Notes: generated from the letters alone by a model not told the origin. Numbered from the stretch's first letter, positions 1 to 12,425 are shown. The stretch is DNA of 64,000 nt from Paragonimus skrjabini miyazakii (GCA_014338405.1 JTDE01000460.1:110210-174209), one strand, 5' to 3'. Made by a program: numbers and translations.

Positions 1-816
1 AAGATACCACACTACAGACGTTCACACATTGTTTCCATGAGAGTTCATTAGTACCATACAGATGAACAAGTAGTTCAATTCATTTTATAGTACAGGGAGT
101 ACAGCTGTTTGATGAGAATAATATTCGTCAACCACGATAAACTGTTATTGCAATTAGTATAAGTTATCAAAAATGATCAGCATGTGTTCAGTTAGCACCA
201 TACAGTTAAAAAAGTGTTTTACATTCTACCAGTATTGTTGTATCTGCACTACGCACTGAAGTGAGAACTCAAAGGAGTTATGAGGAACCTTGTGTATCCT
301 GACTGAGCCAGCATGAAAGTGAATTACACGTAACAATGAATAGAGTTTACCGTGAACATATCGATTAGCCAATAACAAGCCTATGAGAAAAGTACAAAGC
401 ATGACTGGGCGCCCGTGACCTTTGCAACCGGCAGGTGTGAAACGGGACGGTTCACGTGAGTGGGCAATTGTGTGTATGTGTGTGTATGCACATGCATGAA
501 CGTAACGTAGACGGACCGTACAAGTATGGTTGACTGTTCCCTATGTAATGACATCGTTTGTTAGATGATTTGAGCTAGTTTGGATTACACTCAAGTTGTC
601 TCCAATGCAGTTGTGTCGCTCGACAACATTTGGGATAAAACTTTAAAACACTAAATTCATCAGCCGAGGTGTGCCACTTCTTACTCAAAGTATGTACATG
701 AAAGTGAGATGAGCATCTCCTAGAGTATGCAAACAGTCTACCGTGTTCAATTTCTTCCGACCAAGATGACCCCTATATTATAAAATTAACTAAGGCCATA
801 GTGTGGTGATTTGTCA
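1..816. other. no gene recognised
   Basis: AT-rich sequence with no open frame of note. A short TG/CA-rich run (about 469-497) is the only simple repeat. I see nothing else that can be named. Confidence 0.6.
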
Positions 817-1175
817 GGCCGGAGGTGTGAGTGTTCCAACACTCGGTGGAATACTTCGACGCGGGAGGGGGTTACGTCCAAAAACCCACAACGAGCGGAT
901 GGCGGACAACGGAGGCAATCGGATGAGTCATTGCTCGACCGGATCGGACCAACGGGTGAGACATGGCAGGCAAAATAGAATGGACGACGAAATCGGAGGG
1001 GCGATTATTCCAACACACGCAGGAATATCTCGACACTCCCGTGGAATACGGTCAAACCCCACTATGGATAGATGGAGGACAACACGAGCGAACGGACGAA
1101 CCATCGCTCAACGGAATCGGGCCAATGGACGAAGAATGGTAGGCGGAAAACCCCCCGATAGACGGCGCAGATCAC
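817..1175. repeat. GC-rich diverged repeat, two units, 173-bp period
   Basis: Two adjacent copies of one sequence can be aligned by eye. Landmarks are a TTCCAACAC box, a TCGACAC or TCGACGC box, a GGACAAC box, a CATTGCTCGACC-like box and a GGACCAACGGG-like box. The last of these falls at 946 and again at 1119, which gives a period of 173 bp. Each unit carries a small potential hairpin between TTCCAAC and GTGGAAT. The stretch is clearly richer in G and C than its surroundings. The 126-codon open frame across it reads as arginine-rich low-information protein, so it is probably a side effect of the composition. I do not recognise the family; it could be a satellite remnant or a SINE-like repeat. 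Confidence 0.6.
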
Positions 1176-1799
1176 ACACCTAAACCGGGCAGAAGTGCAC
1201 ACGACGCGTGAACGGGAACCTGGGGGTGTTTTGGACTGAAGCATCGCAATGCGGAATATTTATCAGGCGACTGAAAGACAGGTCTTGTATTCAGCGATTT
1301 CGGAATTAAGAATTAAACTTGAATTTTTACTATTGCTAGCTATTGGAAGTAGGACGAATCCCTGATCCCATAGGATGTAAAGACCTGGCTACATGTTTCT
1401 CCAGCAATGTTGATCGTACGTTAAGTCTGACTGAAATATAACAACTAACCTCTGACCAATATTTGAATGTTACTGATATTGTTGTTGCCGTATGCTCTTA
1501 ACATTAGCCATAGTTAATACATTCTCAACTCAAGTCCATAATGCCGCTGTCAACACTTCCGGGTTATTCGGCAAAATTTAGTTATCTGTATTTTCATACA
1601 TTTCACAGGAGAAAAAATACACTTTATCTCGAATAAGCAAACATGTTCATTACACCAAAAGTAGCTGAGTATGCACGTCATTTCCTGTGAAGAAATTACC
1701 ACATGAGGACGTCGCTGATTAACAGCACACAAATCAGAGACTACCGGCGATAACGTTTACGGGTGAAATCAGAACCACACCTGACTTCCTCAATAATCA
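1176..1799. other. no gene recognised
   Basis: Spacer between two occurrences of the GC-rich repeat. Base composition drops back to the AT-rich background. No motif seen. Confidence 0.5.
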
Positions 1800-1990
1800 T
1801 TGCAGTGAGTGAGGAAGTCGGAGAGACGATTATTTTAACACTCGTTACAACACTTCACCACCCTGGTAGGATATGATCAAAGCCAAGGGTACATGGATTT
1901 CGGATAGCAGGAACGACCGAACAAATCATTACCCAACCACATTGGACCAACGGGCGAGAAATAGCAAGTGAACGTACAGAAATGAACGCG
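1800..1990. repeat. third, more diverged copy of the GC-rich repeat
   Basis: This stretch aligns with the two units at 817-1175. It has a GGAAGTCGGAGAGACGATTA-like start, a TTTTAACACTCG box matching the TTCCAACAC box, and GGACCAACGGGCGAG at 1944 matching the box at 946. It lies about 825 bp from the second unit, so the repeat is dispersed or the array was broken up. Identity is visibly lower than between the first two units. Confidence 0.5.
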
Positions 1991-2490
1991 GCGTTTGAAT
2001 GGAAATCTTGTTGCTTTGTGGATTACAATTTTGTTTCATAAAATCGAGCGCGCGAGTGGCAAATAAACTTGTGAATTGGATAATAGAGATGCATTTTTAT
2101 CGAACTGTTTCCAGCGTATCATCATTGGTATATTTCCTACATTTGTAAAGTTTATGGCCCCTATCGGCGTTTGGAGAAGTAAATGATCACCATCAAAAGT
2201 GTACTGACAGTGCTCATTGTCAAACAATAATTTTCACGTTTTGTCCTCCCGATTTGAACAGTTTGGCTGTATTCAAGTGGGTTTTCTGGGTATCAAACAT
2301 ACACGAAGACACTAACAGCAGGATAAGCAGTGATGGTGCTGAAATAGGATCTGACACTGAAGATCCCACATTCATATGGCTAAATCCATTCATCGTTTAA
2401 ATGTGATTTTGCGAAATCTCTGGACTTAAACTGGCCTTGAAGTTGATCAACTGTGTAGCAATCTAGATTGAATCTCGGCGATTTCGATTA
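1991..2490. other. no gene recognised
   Basis: Unremarkable AT-rich sequence between the GC-rich repeat and an old ribozyme unit. Confidence 0.5.
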
Positions 2491-2890
2491 TTTCAAGCTG
2501 AACACCACCCATATTCAATCACAGCACTCATATTCAAATAAGTCTTTTGGCCGACTGACTTCATACGGGAGCACTGCACTTGAGTTTTGCTCTTGTTAGA
2601 GCTCATCAGTAATGCAGTTTCTTGTCCGCTGGAATGTGTACTCCGACTTCTGTGTCTGTGAAACCAACGTGTCAACCACAGTGCCAACGAGCTCACACTA
2701 GGCATGATCGATCAGTCACATCTAGACGCTCAACCGCAATCATGCGTGAATAGTGTTCAGACTGCATGATCGTCTGGATTGCAAACACAGTAACTGCCCT
2801 GCTAACTGCAAACGACAAACCCGCGATCAAGAACCTCTCAGTTAGGTTAAAGCCTCGAACTTTATTGGATCAACTGGGCAATGTACATAG
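2491..2890 (-). mobile_element. old diverged copy of the tRNA-like/hammerhead unit
   Basis: Read on the minus strand this is a nearly full unit of the family seen best at 41896-42328 and 55203-55560. The order of landmarks is kept: an upstream region (about 2770-2890) containing a GTTTGCAG-TTAGCAGGGCAG-like stretch, the tRNA-like head (about 2640-2700), the ribozyme (2571-2615), and the tail ending in a CAGCTTGAAA-like motif at 2491. Many substitutions separate it from the other copies, so it is an older insertion. No flanking duplication was recognised. Confidence 0.7.
2571..2615 (-). ncRNA. degenerate type I hammerhead ribozyme
   Basis: The minus strand keeps the core CUGAUGA and a full five-pair stem II, GCUCU/AGAGC, with loop AACA. 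Stem I, GCAUUA with CAGUGC, still pairs at five of six positions. Two residues needed for catalysis are changed: the GAAA box reads AAAA (G12 lost) and the cleavage-site nucleotide is G rather than A, C or U. It is therefore expected to be inactive. Confidence 0.75.
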
Positions 2891-3298
2891 TTTGAATTGA
2901 ATAACAATCATCACACATGTGAACCAAAAAGAGGTTGGGTTATATGACACATACGTTTCGCAGTAGGCAGACATTTTCACCATACATAATGTACACTGAC
3001 CTCACTCAAACTGCAGTGCTACTCTAACAAGAAAAACAAACTCGGTTTCTGGCCGAATAGATCGTGGTTCTTGCACCTTGAAATATATGCGCACTTACGT
3101 CACCATCAAAATGCTCTCCACTCGCTTACTGCTCCGTCCAGCGTTTTAGGATGGTATCGCCCTCTATATTCCAAACGATCCTCAAACTTGGGATTCTTGC
3201 TACTTAGCGTGGTTAACGCGATGGATCGATGTTGAATCAAGTGGATTGGTTACATTTAAGAAGTTTGAAACAATGAGTACCTTTCAGCCATTTGATCA
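2891..3298. other. no gene recognised
   Basis: AT-rich spacer between the ribozyme unit and the inverted-repeat element. Nothing recognised. Confidence 0.5.
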
Positions 3299-3546
3299 GA
3301 ATTGTCAAAAGACACAAATTACGACATGAGTTCATTTCGCACACTCTCGCCAGCCGTAAACAAGTAACTGCCAACCTTTGTTTACCGTGGGTTTAGCCGT
3401 GGGTACCATTCACGGTGCAGCTCGATTTCTACTTTTAATCGCTTCATTTAAGTCTTGTTGGTTTTGATGCCATGCTAATCACACGTTCATGACCGACGAG
3501 AGTGTAAGAAATGAACCCATGTAATTTGTCTTCTGACTATTCTATT
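3299..3546. mobile_element. MITE-like element with about 50-bp terminal inverted repeats
   Basis: The first roughly 52 bases (3299-3350) and the last roughly 54 bases (3492-3546) are imperfect reverse complements. Both contain GACACAAATTA or GACAAATTA, GAGTTCATTTC or GGGTTCATTTC, and ACACTCTCG in the same order. The middle (about 140 bp) has no coding potential and includes two short direct copies of a CCGTGGGT motif near 3385-3405. Size and structure match a miniature inverted-repeat transposable element of the DNA-transposon type. I could not settle the target-site duplication, so the exact ends may be off by about 10 bp. Confidence 0.6.
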
Positions 3547-6500
3547 CGAATCGGTTATGAGTTGAGTGCGACGTGGTGGCTAGTCGAATAACCGATAGTA
3601 ATCAATGATCACGTGAGCGACCATGGCCAAGTTGCAACTAACAACAGCAAATTGCCTTGTTCATCCCGAACGGGTAGAGGTTGCGTCATCGCAAGTTCGT
3701 GGAAGTATAGCGAGTCCGAAATAGGGCAGAGGGCAGAGGGTTATGAGATTTACGCGAATTGAGGGTTACCAATTGTTTTTTTCGCCCGATCACACATCCA
3801 CTGTTTTGAGTCCAAAAATGGTTTTATTTCAAGTGTCCACAGAAAGTAAGGTTCTCTCTGTTGGTTGTGATATTGGCTTAAGAATACACTGAATTAACAA
3901 ATCTGTACACAAAAACCAGTAAGCTTAAAAATGCACGTGTCCAAATGTCAGAATGAAAGACGTTAATCTCCAATTGACTTATATCCTCTACAATACTGTG
4001 TTGTACTGAATGTATGTTATTTTTTTATGTATATAATCACCTCTGTTAACCTACGTAGGTATCAATAAACATCTGCTGGCAAAGTGAAAATACTTTGCTC
4101 ATGATAATAACTTAATTTATTGCTCATAAAATCATTCAACGCCCTATGCATTCTGACCAATTTCATGAACAAATAGTATGTATAAGTGATGCTAATTTTC
4201 GATTATCCTGGTAAACAGCTAGGTCAACATGTTACAATTCTGGAAACATTACTAACGAACGATTTAAGCCCCCTTGCTGCTTGCACAATAATGACTGTGA
4301 AAGCATAAGCAACACAGAATCTTTCCGTTAAACTTGTAGGCGACTTTTACTTAAAGCATTCCCCAAAATTTACAACCTCAGTTATTTTCCACCAACAGAT
4401 TCAAGCGCACAATTATGTTGATCAAATCCCAAACCGGGGTGTCTTATTTAAAGTTTGCAGAGTGCCAGTCTTGAGAGTCAAGGGGGTCGAGGCAAACACC
4501 TACCCAGAAAGGATGACTGTCTATTTCCAGTCGAGCGCAATTACCCGAAGGAAGGACCTGATCCTGATATACAAAATAATTCATGCACCTGGTCGGCGGT
4601 TGTTGGACTTCCACTAGCAATTGGGAAGGAATGATTGGAGATTCATTCCCTTAATTTTGAGTTTCATTTGGTCAGACTACGATGTACACCGTGCTCCTCA
4701 TTTATGGTCTACTCATTGTAGGGCACAATGCAGAACTGCCTGATTCTGACTGACTAGCTTTAGATGTTCAACTCTACTCTGGCTAGGCACATAAGTGATA
4801 TTCAACCCCAGCTACGCTTTTAGTGACTACTTCCATAACCACAGCTCACTATACTTATATGTCTTTGGCGTACTTATATTTTTATACTTTCATGTGTAAT
4901 CGACAAATATATCAATATATTTCTTCAAGGTTTGTCCTGATGTATACCAGTGGTTCACGTTCAATGGATTTTTCCACGCACGATATCTCTTTCCATTGTT
5001 TTCGTGAACCGTCCAACTTGCTTCATGGTGCAACTCACACAGACAAAAGCACTTATAACTAGGTACCGTACAACCCTATGAACCTGTCTAATCTGAGGAA
5101 GAAACAACTCAGCTGTATGACGATGTAATTGACTTCAGGGATAAAGCCATTTGCGATACACTCCATTCACTAAAACAAGTATCCTGTACCCGGATAATAC
5201 ATTAGTCGTTCGATTAGTTTTGTTTATAAAGCGTTATTCGTTGAGATTAGTCATAGATAAAACAGATTCCACTACGCTGCGGGAACAAAATGTGGAAAAT
5301 GTTCTGCTTATTTCGAACTTCACGGCAAACAATACTGTCATTCAAATTTAACTGTTAACCCTATCTGAATTACATGCTCACAACTCAGTCAGATGGCTCG
5401 GTACAGCATCTAATGCACTAAAAGGTCACGCAGTCCGATCAGTGTTTGCACTTTAAAGACTGTTTTTTCATGAGGCGAAAGTCCCCTGTGTTTATGCGAC
5501 CTCCGAATGTACGTGAATTTCACAGTACTAGCACAATAGATCTACAGACGTTTATTTGACATTGCAGACGGATTACAAAGTTACCACTGAAAGATGGTCA
5601 GCTGGTGATAATAAAGTCCACAAGAATGAACTACACTTTGAAGATAACTCATAATTTTGCAAAAAATTGCTCGATTATTTCAATCGAAAATTTCTCCAGT
5701 GGTCACGTAAAAAGATGTAACAAAGAAATGAACATCTCATTGGATAGACAACCACACACGGAGCTTCTATAGGTTTTTCGCAGAGAAATGAAGAGTGTAT
5801 TCCAATCCGAGGTTGATCAAAATTATTCAGTCACCAAACATCCGTTAATGACTGGTCATCTTGCTTCCTCCATAAATTCGTTACATGTTTTGTCGCATTA
5901 TAAAAGTTACGTGTAGTAATGCTCACTGTTGTCTTGTTTCTTATTAACGGAAAAAACGACTACCGTAAGTGATGTTGGCCTTTTACAATTACTAGGCAAG
6001 CACATGGCAAGTGCCTAATTTAGGATTAATTTGAAAACTTGATGTCCATTTCTCGTGGAATTACTATGAATTATCCCTTCCACAATCAGCGTTTGAATAC
6101 GTTTTATTTATCACAGAAATAGTTCTGCTTTAATATACTGTCTATGAAGTCAGTTTCATTTACTACTGACCAGATGTCTTCCCCAGGTCACATGCGACCC
6201 TTTAGTGCATGCCTAACGTTATGACTGTGCAAATCGTCAACTATTTTGGAGAGAGGAGGACCATTTCCATGGTTCACGGTGCTCTCGACATCTTATCCGA
6301 TACACTGCATTGCAGACTAACTTTTGTCTAGTTTTGTAATCAGTAGATGCCTTAGCAATTCCACGGCAAACCCTTATGTTATCAGATTCAATAGTAAACA
6401 ACAGGCAGAAAGTCAAACGGTTTCATCTCGAAGTTGAACTGAACGCGTAACTTATTCTCCCTTCATTGGATTGCATGAAATCTGTTGCATGTCAGCACCG

Positions 6501-9500
6501 TGAATAAATTGCAGCTCTAAATACTCCATTTGAGGACAGTTTCACTGACATTCCGACAGGGCAGAAACACACGAGTAAGACGATAGTATATGGTAAGATT
6601 GTTGAGTGGATAACGAATATGCCTGTTCACTATTTCATCTGTTTTAATCATGTTGTTGTCGTAATAGGAGGTGTAACAACGTTTAAGGTTTGCCGCTAAG
6701 CACCGGTGTGGTGAAGATGAACAATCATACCATACTACTCGTGAGTAGTCAGACAGAGATAAGTATTTGGGTATGGAAGTAACCACGGAAAAATCTAAGA
6801 ATAAATATTGCAGTGTACTCCGGCATGAAATTGTTTCTTCCGTACTTGAACCTGGTTTTGGTAACCATGGCGTCCATGGATCAGTGTTATATGCAAGTGA
6901 GTGTTTTTGTTTATGGTGATGTTGGAACATATACCCCAAGTACTGATTTTCTGAATAAGCAGTCCTTGGATCACAGCACTAGTATTGGGATAAAATGGTT
7001 CCCAAACCAATGAAAGTGTGCCGTAACTTTTGATTGTCGTACTACTCAACGAGTAAATACGAATGTAGGAGGTTTAGTTTTAGTGCTTCCAATTAGTGTC
7101 ATTAAACAGCAACAAAAACAATAGAACCATGATATTGACTTGAGAATAATGTTTTTTTCAATTTTAGTCACTGATGATGTGCAACCGTATGATTAAGCTC
7201 ATCTGAAATTTGCCATTCGAGTTGGAAACTTGATGACACAATACAGTTAATGGTAGTATTAAAAATGACAATTATATTTGACTATTTCAACCACTGATGT
7301 TTCATTATATAATCCATGACTTACAAAAACAAAGTAATAAACTAAAGAGTTTCTGAAAATTGAAAAAAATGATTATTTCAACATCCGGTAAAACTATGAA
7401 AAAAATCTAAACGCACAAAAGGTTACCAGTTTTTCCCGAACTGAAAACCACTGACAGTACATCACTGATTTTCCTAAATAGACAATTCTTTCATACTTTC
7501 ATAATCAGCCGAAATAATAACGAGTGACTTTCGTGAACACGCCAAACATCGGTACAATTCAGAATTCGACGAGCAAATTGCACCAAGGTGAGTAAAAGAG
7601 GAGCAGATGTCAACAAGAAAATTCATCACAAAGGGATACAACTGGTTAACTGTATTAACAAGTTGATTATTAAGCATGCAACAGTGTTGAGTCTTAACAA
7701 AACCAGACTTATTTTTCTACTGGGATTACTAATTATTACCTATCTGTAAACTGAGCGAACTGGTTGTATCGATCCGTATACTTGGTATTCTTAAGATCCT
7801 TGTGCAACCGTATTAACTCCATCAATGACCGAAATGCTAAAGCATTGTGACCGCAAAAGACGCTTGGCCTGCAAATTCGTTTATTGTACGAACTCCCGTA
7901 TAGGTCATGTTAAACATGGGACCACAAACGCGTACATTCATTTACACGGCTGACGTGCATTCATATACAATGGGTGGCCGTAGGTTGTAATTCGCCTTGG
8001 CGTCACTTCTCCCATAGGGCGTACACACTATTCCAATAGCCTCTTCTGGTTCGTCGTCTTCATGGCATCTTTTCCTGAATGTCAGCTTAAGTTGTTTGAT
8101 CTTGTTCATGATTCTAAGTACCCAAACTAAGCACCAGGTTTTACCAAAGTGAACAACAGTTGCATCGAACATCATCAATAATGTTCACTTTGGTCCCCGT
8201 TACACCATACTTCTAAGTATGTTGTTGTGAACAAACGTCTACCTTGATTTCTTCTCATTAAGTTATTAGAGACCAGAAGTTAATGATGTTTAATTCAAAG
8301 GTAAAGGATGATTTGTCATGTTCAACGTTCTCTGTCTGTCTCCAACCTACTTCGATTATTCAATCTATTATTCGTTCTACACTTACTATATCAAGTGTTC
8401 ATTGACAAATTTCCGGATCTTGTTATCGAACAGCATTGAACAGTTATTTATTTTCCCGAAATGTGCATCAACTAGCGTTTGAGATTCCCAAGGCCACTGT
8501 GGATGTTTTTGTTTGCCAACCTTCTATACCTGTTCAAAAGATCGCAACAAAAATGAAGTCTTCCGTAAGTATCGCTAGCAAATTGGATCCGGTTAAATGT
8601 ACTTCTGGATTTCCAACTATTTTCAGGTCTGACCATTTTTTTTTCAAATGCTTCGTCTTACTCTTGCCTCATTAGTCCTCGCTTGATTCAACTTTGCACA
8701 AAAACCAACTATTAGCACTACTGGATCAGTTACAGAACCGATCCAATGGGCGTTTCCAATTCACTTCACTTGTGACCGTTTTTAAAGTGCCCGATATTCC
8801 CATGACTGCTGCTATTATTGCGTGACACATGCTGAGACAGCCAATTGTTCTACAATTTCTGACAGTAAGTATGTGAAAGTTTGCAACACGGAATCTAGAG
8901 GTGAATCAAGCGTATAACTGACACGATTTGATTATATTCGGATTTAAACAACGTCAACGTATTACCTCGGCTAACTTGGTAAGTCACAGCCGACAATAGG
9001 TATGTTCTTCAGGCGTACAATAATTTTAGGTGATAAATAGCAAATGTTTCACATCTGCACAAGAAAATAGATCTTTAAAGAGAGTACCGTGTGTGCCACC
9101 TTCAGCAGAGTAGTCATCATCTGACGGAATTGAAAGTACTTGTCACTTAGAATAGTCTTGCGGCCGTACTTATCAACGAGATACGAGGAACTTCGTTTAG
9201 AAAAGTTTATTTCTAACCCTAACATCTAAACGATGCAGGATTTAGTTTCAAGGTTCTCACACAGAATGATCAGGCCACCCGCCACTGTATGAGATCACCA
9301 GTGTAGGTAGAACATCTGATTCTTCCGTGAAACCTGTGTGTTTAATGCACAAACACAGCACTCAAGCTGTGAGTGGGCCACAGAGTCGGATCAGTCTGAT
9401 GAGCATCATACCGAGATTGAAGAACAAGACCGCTAAATACGATTGATGCGGTCGGATGAAGTTCAACAACCTAGGCTGCTAGATGCACAAGCCCCGAACT

Positions 9501-10429
9501 TATTGTGAGTCCTGTGTTTAAAAGTCCAATATCTTTGAAATATGACTAAAAACAGTCTTCAATTTGCGAATCAGCAATAAAAATTTTGGTATCCTGATAC
9601 TATCTTTTATATGCGAAAAGCGTGCTGAAGCTCTGGTATACGTCCCGCCGTTTGACCAGAATCGTTTTAGACAAAACAGGTCATTTTGAGAGATACTCAT
9701 ATATGGCTTTGATTAAAGCGGAACATTGAGTTATTTGTTTATGTACCGGTAGTGAACCTTCCCTTATTCTTAATATTTAGTGTGAACATCGTACCATCAT
9801 TACTTTAACAAATTTCATGACAAAACTCTTAGTATGAATGTTACCACTCCGTCGCATTAACTCCGAATGAATCTACTTTTGTAACGTCGCAAGTGGTTCA
9901 TACTAAAAACTTTGTTACAGTCCCAAGCTGCTGACCGACAATTCACAGTAACGAGTCTGAAACTCGTCATTGGTGATAAAAACTACAAGCCCCCGAGCAT
10001 CATTTCTTACTGTTTCGCCCCTTCAATCGTTCGCCACTTCGTGACAGAATGGCCTTTGCGTGTTGATTTGAAAAACTTCAACCTGTTATTGCCATTTACG
10101 TATGCTTGCTTGATTCAGTGTTTTTCAGTTCTCCTGATAATTCATGATGACAACGCCCAGTTACCGTTGATAAAGTCGTCAGTGAAAGTTGATCTCTACT
10201 TGGACAACTCATATTTCATAGAAAGACGAAAAAATAAACAATGAAGGCCAAATCAAAGCCACTGTGTGTACAGTCGGCGGTGCATCAAAAGGATTTGTAT
10301 ATATTGCATGTGGCCAATAATTATTTTTGCTAAATACACTATTTATCGTTAATTTGCTTGGCGCGCAAAATAGTGACTGGATATTCCGTTTCCTTCATGT
10401 GACAAACTTATGCATTATGAAATGGAAAC
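3547..10429. other. 6.9 kb without a recognised gene or repeat
   Basis: Open frames reach 140 codons (6517-6939, minus strand), with overlapping shorter frames on both strands near 6800-7050. None shows a domain, signal peptide or repeat that I know. Isolated exons of an intron-rich gene cannot be excluded from sequence alone. Confidence 0.5.
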
Positions 10430-10439
10430 CGACCCAAAC

Positions 10440-10612
10440 AACGTAAATAGAAGCTTAGCCGACTGAATTGCTTGCAAAATCCAGATCTCTGAATAGAGTA
10501 GACAAAAGACTGACAGGACGTGATTTCTGTTCGAGCAGATTTCGCTGCATCTCTACTGATGTTTACTGCAGACGAGTTGAAATGTAAAAAATTCCAAAAT
10601 TCCAATCTAAAA
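10440..10612 (-). repeat. left inverted arm of the PLE
   Basis: Its reverse complement aligns with 12197-12330. Shared blocks, in order, are TGGAATTTT, GCAGT-AACA, GAGATGCAGCGAAATCT, CACGTC, GTCTTTTGT and CTCTATTCA. The AGATGCAGCGAAATCT block has the layout of a hammerhead core with a one-pair stem II, but the CUGAUGA box is not intact in either arm. Confidence 0.65.
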
Positions 10613-10733
10613 GGTCAGACTAAGAAAGACGAGTTAGCAAGTTACTACTTGGGGAGAATTTGACAGACATCACCACTTTCAAAACCCCAAACCGTGTTGG
10701 AGTCAAATTCTGTAGATTTACGAGGGCCATGAT

Positions 10734-11412
10734 GTGCATAAGTCCGGAATTCTGTTAAGATCCATATTAGCTATATCAAACTTTCCACAGCATAAGCTGG
10801 TCAAATGGTTAGCAAACTTACTGAAACCGGCACGAAACTCTATGACAAAGCATTGTCTGAAAGACAATTTTCATCTAACCGCAATGTTAACAAATCTCAA
10901 CATGTCTGACAAACATATGTCTTCACTGGACATAGAATCGTTGTTCACAAACGTGCCGTTAAAAGAAACCATCAGTTTTTGCTCTCCTATATAACTTCAA
11001 ATCAGATGAACTTTGCAACCCCGGAAAGTGAGGAAGAACGCCTAATTCCGCAGTGTAATCTAACAGAAGCTCTAAATTTTAAGGTCAAGCTTATCGTCAG
11101 ATTGATGGAGTCTTGATAGGCAGCCAACATGGTCCAATTTTGGGTGTCATGTTTGTGGACAATTTGAAAAAGCGAACGGCGAGCAAATTGGGCAGTTTGG
11201 TCCTCTACGGCAGATATATTGATGACATAATTTTAGTCACAGACGATCAGAGGCAGGCAACAGACTTACCGGGTCAAATGAACTGCTTACATCCAAACAT
11301 TTGCTACACTTTCGAAAGTGAGACTGATGGTCGACTGCCGTTTCTGGATATCAACATAACTAAGAGAATGGATAGATCCGTTCAACGTGCTATATATCGA
11401 AAAAATATGTGA
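10734..11412 (+). pseudogene. PLE reverse transcriptase, fragmentary
   Basis: The remnant starts at a VHKSG motif, which corresponds to the conserved PK-hHK segment of PLE RTs. A run ending LDIESLFTNVPLKETI follows (finger-palm motif with the first catalytic aspartate region). After a break the second frame (from 11113) gives RYIDDIILV (catalytic Y-DD, tyrosine codon at 11215) and LPFLDINITKR. The GSPL motif between them is degraded to SQHGPILGV. At least one frameshift and a stop separate the blocks. An active enzyme would copy the element's RNA into DNA primed at the target; this one cannot. Confidence 0.85.
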
Positions 11413-11576
11413 ATCGTTCTGTACTTACAAACTGATAGCTATGTTCCAGTAGCATACAGAAAAATATTTGTTCACTAGTTATAAGATATGGCAAGAAGGT
11501 GTTGTGCTAATATTACCTTGGACTAGCTCTGTCAAATACAGCAGACTTTATTAAAAACGGTTATCCGGAAGGATTT

Positions 11577-12140
11577 ATGAGAAAACTCAACACAAGCAAT
11601 GTGCAAAATAGTTCTCACCCCACAGTTCATCAAAACACAATAATTTTAAAACTGCCACTCAAAAGAGACGATGTGTTTCGCATAGTTGAGCAACGCCTTA
11701 GGTCAGCTACTGTCCTGACGTTCTTTGCCGCAAAGCCCGTGACCGTATACAGAACGGTCCGAATCTCAACGCTCCCGGCTAAACAATCGACGCCTGAGGT
11801 CGCCAAATCACACATTATCTATGAATTCAAAATTAGATGCGAAGCATCTTATATTGGCAGACTTGAACGCCAGCCTAAAACCAGAGTTGCCGAACATTTG
11901 CCCGGAAGGAATTCAGCAAACGGTTCCGTATTCAGGCAACTTGACAGGAAATACCCGAAAGTATCCACCATCCGATCGTCAAATCTCACCTGATGACGCA
12001 ACATCTGATTGTCCAATCAGTATAAATTTCTGTTTTGTTCTCGACTCGAAACGAACGCTTGCTACGATACGCCGAAGCCATTGCAGCTATACACCGTCAC
12101 CCATTCTACGTGCGCAAAAAGAACTGTTGTGTTGTTGATG
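11577..12140 (+). pseudogene. PLE linker and GIY-YIG endonuclease, broken
   Basis: The frame from 11577 contains the LPLKRDD-type linker that precedes the endonuclease in PLEs. It is followed by IYEF-CEASYIGRLER, matching the first GIY-YIG motif (a tyrosine, then YIG, then the arginine of the LER segment), and a VAEHLPG segment for the downstream histidine region. The frame then shifts into a second frame (11821-12138). The family's usual paired cysteines before YIG are only partly kept. In PLEs this domain nicks the target DNA. Confidence 0.8.
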
Positions 12141-12196
12141 CTGCCTTAAGAGCAACCGAACCGCCGTTGAACTTTGATCTTTTCTAGTTGTTTTGT

Positions 12197-12330
12197 GGTT
12201 TGGAATTTTGTGCAGTTTACACCAGATGAGATGCAGCGAAATCTTCTCAAGCACAAACTGTCACGTCAATCTTTTGTTTGCTCTATTCAAACTTGTGAAG
12301 AGAAATGTTTGTTTCAAAAATCCACATCTT
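12197..12330 (+). repeat. right inverted arm of the PLE
   Basis: Mirror of 10440-10612. It carries CCAGATGAGATGCAGCGAAATC at 12221-12242, which resembles a hammerhead core with C-A in place of C-U. I treat the ribozyme call here as weak. Confidence 0.65.
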
Positions 12331-12425
12331 TTTTCATAAGTCATCACAAGGATACAACTGACAATCAGTTGATAATCATATTACTTTCATCCAGCGAGAG
12401 ACTTCCTCAAAAAACTCAGTTGTAA

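Larger units (their letters stand above)
10430..12425 (+). mobile_element. decayed Penelope-like element framed by inverted repeats
   Basis: The body reads on the plus strand: RT remnants (10734-11410), a linker and GIY-YIG endonuclease remnant (about 11577-12140). It is bracketed by inverted copies of one sequence (10440-10612 and 12197-12330). PLEs are known to carry terminal pseudo-LTR repeats in direct or inverted orientation, which fits. Frames are broken by stops and shifts and the N-terminal third is missing, so the copy is dead. The RT resembles the one at 60.2-62.3 kb more than the one at 22-23 kb. Confidence 0.8.

Noticed and set aside
803..1183. 126-codon arginine-rich frame
   Set aside because: It lies wholly in a GC-rich, stop-poor repeat and follows the repeat periodicity. 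No domain.
6517..6939. 140-codon minus-strand frame, with overlapping frames on both strands
   Set aside because: No recognised domain, and a few frames of this length are expected by chance in 64 kb of this composition.
9392..9425. GTCTGATGAGCATCATACCG, hammerhead-like CUGAUGA
   Set aside because: No GAAA box and no closing stems.
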